The position numbers and the translations under genes were made by a program. 64,000 nucleotides of DNA from an uncultured Corynebacterium sp. (GTDB lineage: Bacteria; Actinomycetota; Actinomycetes; Mycobacteriales; Mycobacteriaceae): contig NZ_CAMIHD010000006.1 in the NCBI RefSeq assembly GCF_946222835.1, positions 1 through 64,000 of the forward strand, in the 5' to 3' direction. Positions 58,784 to 64,000 of the stretch are shown piece after piece. The first letter of the stretch is position 1. The number at the start of each line of letters is the position of its first letter. Under the pieces are notes generated by a model. That model did not search any database, had not been told where the DNA came from, and worked only from the letters and a program-made list of their open reading frames with translations.

Positions 58784-60163
58784 TTAGCACCCAATCAGGC
58801 GAGCGGCGAGGTAGGCCTCGAGGTCATCGAGCTTCACGCGCTCCTGCTCCATGGTGTCGCGCTCGCGCACGGTCACGGCGTCATCATCGAGGGTGTCGAA
58901 GTCGAAGGTGACGCAGAACGGGGTACCGATCTCATCCTGGCGGCGGTAGCGGCGGCCAATGGCACCGGAGACATCGAAGTCCACGTTCCAGTGAGCGCGC
59001 AGCTTATCGGCCAGCTTGCGGGCAGGCTCGGAGAGCTCTTCCTTCTTGGACAGCGGAAGTACGGCTACCTTGATCGGTGCCAGGCGGCGGTCCAGACGCA
59101 GAACCACGCGCTTGTCGGTGCCGCCCTTGGCGTTGGGAGCTTCTTCCTCGTCGTAGGCATCGACCAGGAAGGCCATCATGGAGCGGCCCAGGCCGGCGGC
59201 CGGCTCGATGACGTACGGTATCCAGCGCTCGTCATTGGCCTGGTCATAGTAGGACAGGTCCTCGCCCGAGCCCTTGGCGTGTACGGATAGGTCATAGTCC
59301 GTGCGGTTGGCCACGCCTTCCAGCTCGCCCCACTTGGAGCCCTTGAAGCCAAAGGCGTACTCCACGTCCACGGTGCGCTTGGAGTAGTGGGAGAGCTTTT
59401 CCTTCGGGTGCTCGTAGAGGCGCAGGTTTTCTTCCTTGATGCCGAGGTCGACGTACCAGTTGTAGCGGTCATCGATCCAGTACTGGTGCCACTCTTCATC
59501 CTCGCCCGGCTTAACGAAGAATTCCATCTCCATCTGCTCGAACTCGCGGGTGCGGAAGATGAAGTTACCTGGGGTGATCTCATTGCGGAAGGACTTACCA
59601 ATATTCGCAATGCCAAACGGTGGCTTCATGCGCGAGGAGGTCATCACGTTCTTGAAGTTAACGAAGATGCCCTGTGCGGTCTCCGGGCGCAGGTAGTGCA
59701 GTCCCTGCTCATCATCGACTGGGCCTAGGAAGGTCTTGAGCAGGCCGGAGAAGGCCTTTGGCTCGGTCCAGTCGCCCGGCTGACCGGTTTCCGGGTCATT
59801 GATATCTGCCAGGCCGTTTTCCGGCTCGTGGCCGTGCTTTTCCTCATAAGCTTCAATGAGGTGGTCGGCGCGGTAGCGCTTACCAGTGTGGCGGGATTCC
59901 ACCAGCGGGTCAGAGAAAACTTCAACGTGGCCGGAGGATACCCAGACCTGGCGTGGCTGGATGACGGAGGTATCTACACCCACAACATCGGCGCGGGACT
60001 GGACCATGTGGCGCCACCACTGGCGCTTAATGTTTTCCTTGAGCTCTACACCAAGAGGGCCGTAGTCCCACGCGGAGCGGGAACCGCCGTAAATTTCACC
60101 TGCCTGGTAGACCAAGCCGCGGCGCTTACACAGGTTTACAACGGTATCGATGACGGATGCCAT
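58784..60163 (-). CDS. glyS: Glycyl-tRNA synthetase (homodimeric type)
   Basis: A 459-residue class II synthetase that charges tRNA-Gly. GEIYGGSRSAWDYGPLGVELK lies at the start in motif-1 position, RPETAQGIFVNFKNV and FRNEITPGNFIFRTREFEQME form motif 2, and EPAAGLGRSMMAFL motif 3. The C-terminal anticodon-binding domain begins near LAPIKVAVLPLS. ATG 60163 (MASVIDTVV) fits the family; GAGGAG lies 12 bases before it. Followed by two small coupled genes. Confidence 0.96.
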   Translation of the reverse strand: MASVIDTVVNLCKRRGLVYQAGEIYGGSRSAWDYGPLGVELKENIKRQWWRHMVQSRADVVGVDTSVIQPRQVWVSSGHVEVFSDPLVESRHTGKRYRADHLIEAYEEKHGHEPENGLADINDPETGQPGDWTEPKAFSGLLKTFLGPVDDEQGLHYLRPETAQGIFVNFKNVMTSSRMKPPFGIANIGKSFRNEITPGNFIFRTREFEQMEMEFFVKPGEDEEWHQYWIDDRYNWYVDLGIKEENLRLYEHPKEKLSHYSKRTVDVEYAFGFKGSKWGELEGVANRTDYDLSVHAKGSGEDLSYYDQANDERWIPYVIEPAAGLGRSMMAFLVDAYDEEEAPNAKGGTDKRVVLRLDRRLAPIKVAVLPLSKKEELSEPARKLADKLRAHWNVDFDVSGAIGRRYRRQDEIGTPFCVTFDFDTLDDDAVTVRERDTMEQERVKLDDLEAYLAARLIGC

Positions 60164-60346
60164 AAGTTTTCGGACTCCTCTGGTAGGGGACAGTCTTGAC
60201 AATCTCGTTCAGTCTAACCCTAAGCGCTTGCCGGCGGTGGATTAGGGCATGAATTTAATTTGAAATACATACGAGTTATTGAACACATCGGGTAAAATAA
60301 GGGTGCCCGACAGGTAATAGTTATTTAATTGAAGGTGACATTCCCT

Positions 60347-60637
60347 ATGACGACCACTGATACGGCGATTAATGGTTCTGCGGCCGCCGGCGTGATCGCT
60401 GCCCTCGATTCGCCCCTACGCATCGCCATCATCTCCCGCCTGGCCGAGCGCGATCACTTCGTGCACGAGCTAGTAAAGGCTACAGGTAAGTCCCAGCCAC
60501 TTATTAGCCAGCACCTGCGCGTTCTCAAGCAGGCGAGCATTGTTGATTCCGAGCGCAGCGGGCGCGAGGTAACCTACTCACTTATTGCGCCGCAGGTATT
60601 GGACTTGCTTGCCGACGCCGCCAGGATCGCCTCCTAG
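60347..60637 (+). CDS. ArsR/SmtB-family regulator next to zur
   Basis: A 96-residue winged-helix metal-sensor-type repressor: ALDSPLRIAIISRLAERDHFVHELVKATGKSQPLISQHLRVL is the helix-turn-helix region, split here into recognisable pieces such as LRIAIISRL and QPLISQHLRVL. In C. glutamicum a gene of this type (znr) precedes zur. The ATG at 60347 has GAAGG nine bases upstream. The AT-rich stretch 60250-60330, with TAAAAT at 60292, is the likely promoter shared with divergent glyS. Confidence 0.88.
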   Translation: MTTTDTAINGSAAAGVIAALDSPLRIAIISRLAERDHFVHELVKATGKSQPLISQHLRVLKQASIVDSERSGREVTYSLIAPQVLDLLADAARIAS

Positions 60638-60710
60638 CCCACCCCTCCCCCGTGCATATAAAGCCGCCTGACTATGCAGTTGTTGAAAAAGAATTGATAA
60701 TATAAAGGTC

Positions 60711-61130
60711 ATGGCTTTACACGACAGTATTCCCAAACTAGGCGCGCGCAATACCAAGCAGCGCACCGCAGTCGTCGAGGTGCTCCGGGAAATGGAGAAA
60801 TTCTCCTCCGCTAAGGAGATCTACCACGAGCTTCAAGAGCGCGAGGAGAAGGTGGGCCTGACCACCGTGTACCGCACCCTGCAGTCCCTGACTGATATCG
60901 ATGCAGTGGACGCACTCCACATGCCCAATGGCGAAACCCTCTACCGCCATTGCGAGACCGATGCCCATCACCACCACTTGGTATGCACCAAGTGTGGCCG
61001 CACCGAGGAGATCGACGGCGGACCCATTGAAAAGTGGGCGACCTCTGTAGCCGAACAGTACGGTTTCGAACTCACCGGCCACGACGCCGAGGTCTTTGGC
61101 ATCTGCAGCAACTGCGCCGCTGCCGCTTAA
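60711..61130 (+). CDS. zur: Zinc uptake regulator Zur (Fur family)
   Basis: A 139-residue Fur-family repressor of zinc uptake. DNA-binding half: NTKQRTAVVEVLREME, LTTVYRTLQSL. Metal half: LYRHCETDAHHHHLVCTKCG, which supplies His and Cys ligands, and GICSNCAA, the second CxxC of the structural zinc site. It lies 73 bp after the ArsR-type regulator, with an AT-rich spacer holding its own TATAAA element near 60699, so it may be read from two promoters. A terminator follows. Confidence 0.93.
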   Translation: MALHDSIPKLGARNTKQRTAVVEVLREMEKFSSAKEIYHELQEREEKVGLTTVYRTLQSLTDIDAVDALHMPNGETLYRHCETDAHHHHLVCTKCGRTEEIDGGPIEKWATSVAEQYGFELTGHDAEVFGICSNCAAAA

Positions 61131-61169
61131 GCATCCTCGCTCCGCCTAGCAAAGCCGCTCCTCCCCTAG

Positions 61170-61197
61170 CCCCAGCCTCCATCTCGGAGCCTGGGGG
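61170..61197 (+). terminator. Terminator after zur
   Basis: CCCCAG/CTGGGG with a mostly paired inner CTCC/GGAG, followed by GTTTCTTG. Confidence 0.75.
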
Positions 61198-61239
61198 TTT
61201 CTTGTGCGGCACACAGTGGCAGCGCATCGCGCGCCCAGG

Positions 61240-61902
61240 CTATAGCGCCGAGACTGCAATTAACTGCACGGCCACATTATTGACCAGGTGCACAATAAAG
61301 CCTGCACGCAATGAATTGTGGAAACGAGTTACTAGCGCACACCCCATCTCCAGAAAAGTCGCATACACAATGACCGGCGGCGCAATATGGGCGACACCAA
61401 ATATCAGCGAGCTGAGTATCACGCTGGCAAAGGCAGGGACGCTCTGATCCAAATACCCCATAAGCAGGCGGCGAAACACAATTTCTTCCACCAGCGGTGC
61501 CAACAAGAGATAGCAAGCCAAAGAAACGACCACCATGACACCGCGCCCGTCAGCTGCAGATGTACTTTCCGAGGGCGATAGCCCCAATAGCGGACCCACA
61601 ATCGCAGCAGCGGCCCCAGCCGCCAGAATCACAAGGGGAACCTGCCACAGCAAGTGCCAACCACGCCTACCCAAAGGAAGAAAGCCCAGGCTAATCCCCC
61701 TCTGTTTGAGGTAACACACCAGAGCCGCCGTAGGCACTACCACCGAAAAGACAAGCGCAACAGGCATAACCACACCTAGCCCACCCGTTGTCAAGCCGGT
61801 TTTCAACATGACAAAAACTGTCACTACCAATAAAACATCCATGGCAATGATGGTGGCTATTCCGATAAGTGCGTCTTTTAGCCTGATGTCGTCTTCTGCC
61901 AT
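61240..61902 (-). CDS. CPBP-family intramembrane glutamic protease
   Basis: A 220-residue polytopic protein with about seven membrane segments. The catalytic signature EEIVFRRLLMGYL (Glu-Glu-x3-Arg) near residue 140 and the late LIFGVAHIAPP and HLVNNVAV motifs define the CAAX-protease/bacteriocin-processing (CPBP/Rce1) family. Members cleave membrane proteins or give self-immunity to bacteriocins; the substrate here is unknown. It is alone, divergent from the membrane protein and XRE regulator pair. Confidence 0.88.
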   Translation of the reverse strand: MAEDDIRLKDALIGIATIIAMDVLLVVTVFVMLKTGLTTGGLGVVMPVALVFSVVVPTAALVCYLKQRGISLGFLPLGRRGWHLLWQVPLVILAAGAAAAIVGPLLGLSPSESTSAADGRGVMVVVSLACYLLLAPLVEEIVFRRLLMGYLDQSVPAFASVILSSLIFGVAHIAPPVIVYATFLEMGCALVTRFHNSLRAGFIVHLVNNVAVQLIAVSAL

Positions 61903-61957
61903 GCCCCTACCCTAAAAGGCTGCCACTCATCCTTAAGAATGAAATTCCCCCGCGATA

Positions 61958-61980
61958 GTAAAGCTCACTTTACAGTAAAG
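61958..61980. promoter_or_regulatory. Overlapping GTAAAG/CTTTAC operator cluster
   Basis: GTAAAG (61958), CTTTAC (61968) and GTAAAG (61975) stand in alternating orientation with 4-bp and 1-bp gaps, and CTTTAC recurs as GCTTTACAA near 62011. This lies between the divergent protease gene and the membrane-protein/XRE operon, so it is a likely site for the XRE regulator. Confidence 0.5.
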
Positions 61981-62041
61981 GATGCTTCACATATGGTAGG
62001 TGTCAAGCACGCTTTACAACCACTTATTACAGGAGGCCTCC

Positions 62042-62491
62042 TTGCAGACCACCCGCTTTGGCCGCCCCAAGTTTGGCGGCACCCAAACCAAACTCCTCAC
62101 ACTATCTGTTGCAGCAGGCGCGGGCCTTGCTGCAGCCGCCGGTGCCATCGTGGCCGCATTCGTGCACGATGATTCGCCGCTACTTGCGTTTGCCGTGTAT
62201 GCACTGTGCCTATTTCCTGTTGCTACGGCGGCTAGCTGGCTATTCATGGTGGATCGGTCCACCATCCGTGGGGCGACACCCGATCCGGAAAATTCCATCG
62301 AATCCCATTGGTATTCGCAAGCCTCCGAAAACACCCTGCACGCCATGCTCTATGGCATTGGAGGCCTAGGCGTCGTCTCTACTTTTTGGGAGTTTCAGGT
62401 TTCCGGCACCCTGCTCACCATCATCTTGGGAGTCTTTATCAACGTCACCTTTGGCATTAGCTACTTTGCCCACAAGAGGGCGGCAAGCTAA
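62042..62491 (+). CDS. Membrane protein co-encoded with an XRE regulator
   Basis: About 149 residues. Hydrophobic segments: LLTLSVAAGAGLAAAAGAI, LLAFAVYALCLFPVATAASW, and two near the end (MLYGIGGLGVVSTFW, LLTIILGVFINVTFGI), so four helices. Between them lies the charged loop RSTIRGATPDPENSIESHW. The TTG start at 62042 is chosen because AGGAGG lies five to six bases before it; a GTG at 62000 extends the frame without a ribosome site. Such membrane protein plus small XRE pairs are common and poorly understood. Confidence 0.72.
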   Translation: MQTTRFGRPKFGGTQTKLLTLSVAAGAGLAAAAGAIVAAFVHDDSPLLAFAVYALCLFPVATAASWLFMVDRSTIRGATPDPENSIESHWYSQASENTLHAMLYGIGGLGVVSTFWEFQVSGTLLTIILGVFINVTFGISYFAHKRAAS

Positions 62492-62494
62492 GCC

Positions 62495-62689
62495 ATGGAC
62501 AACCGGCTTAAAGAGATTCGCGAGAGCCAAGGTCTCTCGCAGCAAGGATTGGCCACCGAGCTAGGCGTATCGCGCCAAACGGTCATCAGCATTGAAAAAG
62601 GGCGCTACGATCCTTCGCTCCCCCTCGCATTTCAGATCGCGCGCCACTTTTCCTGCCGCATCGAGGACATCTTTATCCCCGAGGTATAA
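62495..62689 (+). CDS. Small XRE-family transcriptional regulator
   Basis: A 64-residue protein consisting almost only of a helix-turn-helix: RLKEIRESQGLSQQGLATEL, then GVSRQTVISIEKGRYDPSL, and the end IARHFSCRIEDIFIPEV. This is the YozG/cro-like size class. It starts 3 bp after the stop of the membrane-protein gene, so the two are translated together. It probably binds the GTAAAG/CTTTAC cluster before the operon and represses it. Confidence 0.9.
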   Translation: MDNRLKEIRESQGLSQQGLATELGVSRQTVISIEKGRYDPSLPLAFQIARHFSCRIEDIFIPEV

Positions 62690-62714
62690 ACGCGCAGCGT
62701 TTAGGGGCTGCGCG

Positions 62715-63470
62715 TTACTTCTTTACGCCTCCGAAACGGCGGTCGCGCCGCGCGTATTCCTCAATAGCGGCGAAGAGATCTTCCGGAGTGAAATCCGGGA
62801 AGAGTTTATCCTGGTAAATCATCTCCGCATATGCGGACTGCCACAGCAGGAAGTTGGAGGTGCGCTTTTCACCGGACGGGCGAAGGAAGAGATCCACATC
62901 CGGCATGCCCGGGTCATAGAGATGCTGCGCTATGGTTTCTTCCTTAATATCGCGCGGGTTGAGCTCGCCGGCTGCTACCTGCTTGGCGATGTCCCGAAAG
63001 CCATCCACCAACTCTGCCCTACCCCCGTAGTTCACGCACATGGCCAAGGTCATCTTGGTGTTATCCTTGGTCAGCTCTTGGGCAGCCTCGAGCTCTTTAA
63101 TAACCGAGCGCCATAGGCGCGGGCGGCGCCCAGCCCACACCACGCGCACACCGCGCTCATTGAGCCACTCGCGCTGCCGACGCAATACGTCACGGTTAAA
63201 GCCCATAAGGAAGCGCACCTCCTCGGGGCTGCGGCGCCAATTCTCGGTGGAGAACGCGTAGGCAGAAAGATAAGGAACGCCGGCGGCAAGGCAGGCATCG
63301 ACGACGTCAAGAAGCACGGCTTCGCCGCGCCTATGCCCCTCGGTGCGCTTCATGCCTTTTTCCTGGGCCCAGCGGCCATTGCCGTCCATGACCAGCGCAA
63401 TATGGCGCGGCATGAACTCGTCCGGGATATTCGGCGGGGTCAAAGTGCGGTTCGGGTCTGGCGTAATCAC
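62715..63470 (-). CDS. uppS: Isoprenyl (decaprenyl/undecaprenyl) diphosphate synthase
   Basis: A 251-residue cis-prenyltransferase that makes the lipid carrier for cell-wall precursors and for glycans like that of the island. HIALVMDGNGRWAQEKG holds the catalytic Asp; EGHRRGEAVLLDVVDA, YLSAYAFSTENWRRSPEEV and the late DLFLRPSGEKRTSNFLLWQ are the family motifs. Normal length. It lies directly downstream of recO in the same direction, 10 bp apart. Confidence 0.95.
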   Translation of the reverse strand: MITPDPNRTLTPPNIPDEFMPRHIALVMDGNGRWAQEKGMKRTEGHRRGEAVLLDVVDACLAAGVPYLSAYAFSTENWRRSPEEVRFLMGFNRDVLRRQREWLNERGVRVVWAGRRPRLWRSVIKELEAAQELTKDNTKMTLAMCVNYGGRAELVDGFRDIAKQVAAGELNPRDIKEETIAQHLYDPGMPDVDLFLRPSGEKRTSNFLLWQSAYAEMIYQDKLFPDFTPEDLFAAIEEYARRDRRFGGVKK

Positions 63471-63480
63471 GGGCTATATT

Positions 63481-64000
63481 CTACTGCTCCATTACCTGCA
63501 ATGCGGAAACATTGCGCTCCATGTGCCACTGCAGGTGCGCCCGCGCTAGGCGATGCCCCTCCTGCTTTTGGGCATTCGTGGGATTCGTCGGATAATTGTG
63601 CGCTAAAAGCCACAGGTGATGCAGCGTTTCGGGATCCACCTCCGCTGCGCCCGGCGGCCGGCATTCGTGGCACGCCGCCCCGCCGACTGCCGGGTGAAAG
63701 GCGTGGTGCGGGCCGGGCCGGTTGCACTGGGCACAGTTAAAAAGGCTCGGTGCCCAACCGGCATGCGCCATCGCCTGCAGCAAGAAGGCATCCAGAGTCA
63801 TGGTTGGGTCCGCGGTTTGCAGCCGTTGCAAGGTCGCGGTGACGGATTCGTAGAGGTAGGTGTCATGGGCGGCGTCGGCAAACGCAAGGCGTTCGGCTGA
63901 TTCCAATACCGCGCAGGCTGCCGTGTAGCGCTCATAGTCCTCGATGAGGCGCGCGCCAAAGTAATCCACCGTATCCGCTTGGGAAATGGTGGCTAGATTT
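63481..64000 (-). CDS. recO: DNA repair protein RecO, C-terminal part (5' end off the window)
   Basis: The frame is open through the right edge; about 173 C-terminal residues are present. RecO helps RecR load RecA on single-stranded DNA. Visible are the helical domain (YERYTAACAVLESAERLAF) and a zinc finger: CAQCNRPGPHHAF then CHEC. The missing part would be the N-terminal OB fold of about 80 residues. It is followed by uppS. Confidence 0.9.
   Translation of the reverse strand, partial: NLATISQADTVDYFGARLIEDYERYTAACAVLESAERLAFADAAHDTYLYESVTATLQRLQTADPTMTLDAFLLQAMAHAGWAPSLFNCAQCNRPGPHHAFHPAVGGAACHECRPPGAAEVDPETLHHLWLLAHNYPTNPTNAQKQEGHRLARAHLQWHMERNVSALQVMEQ

Noticed and set aside
58784..60163. 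T-box or glycine riboswitch before glyS
   Set aside because: The 180 bp upstream show no T-box sequence or glycine-aptamer pattern and are shared with a divergent promoter.

Overview
The window is from a Corynebacterium chromosome. The evidence is gene content and order: aceE, an mscCG-type mechanosensitive channel, acyl carrier protein next to a NagD-like phosphatase, dnaG, dgt, glyS, a small ArsR regulator plus zur, uppS and recO all lie in the order familiar from this genus. A RamB-type palindrome sits in front of aceE. Most of the sequence is moderately GC-rich; roughly 24.0-42.2 kb is visibly more AT-rich. I cannot name the species.

Layout. 0.1-6 kb: tRNA-Val, a DUF3052 gene, aceE, an alpha/beta hydrolase divergent from acyl carrier protein and HAD phosphatase. 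6-14 kb: a small hypothetical gene, a serine beta-lactamase-like hydrolase, a Tat-exported PhoD-like phosphatase, an Old Yellow Enzyme, the MscCG-like channel, a TRIC-family membrane protein and a CAT-anticodon tRNA. 14-18.5 kb: two lipoproteins flanking an ascorbate-type PTS (fused IIA-IIB, then IIC) with a promoter and a dyad operator. 18.5-23.9 kb is a decay zone: a Doc-type toxin gene with an in-frame amber codon, its overlapping Panacea-domain antitoxin gene with a poly-A frameshift, a doubly damaged ohrR joined to the 3' end of a lost ohr copy, an intact ohr, a 26-bp direct repeat, a DUF726 hydrolase, a small membrane protein and insertion-sequence remnants.

24.0-42.2 kb is a surface-polysaccharide island, all on the minus strand, between IS remnants and tRNA-Asn. 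Unit A (42.2 to 36.3 kb) encodes two GT4 glycosyltransferases, a WecC-type UDP-ManNAc dehydrogenase and an ABC-2 exporter. A WbpA-type UDP-GlcNAc dehydrogenase follows as a separate unit with its own terminator. Unit B (34.5 to 24.0 kb) encodes a GT-B enzyme, two very large paralogous GT2 plus GT-B fusion proteins, a rhamnosyltransferase-like GT, a TupA-like ATP-grasp enzyme and an asparagine-synthase-like protein. With wecB, outside the island at 44 kb, the set can make UDP-ManNAcA and probably UDP-GlcNAcA. I infer an acidic teichuronic-acid-like glycan that is exported by the ABC transporter and perhaps amidated or aminoacylated.

43-64 kb is mainly core: a DUF1707/LiaF-like protein, wecB, a secreted PAP2 phosphatase, dnaG with a degenerate zinc motif, a secreted RNase Sa-like enzyme with a barstar-like partner, a 1088-residue surface phosphoesterase, dgt, a YdcF-like protein, a TPM-domain protein, two small genes coupled to glyS, an ArsR-zur pair, a CPBP protease, a membrane protein plus XRE regulator pair with an operator cluster, uppS and the 3' part of recO, which runs off the right edge.
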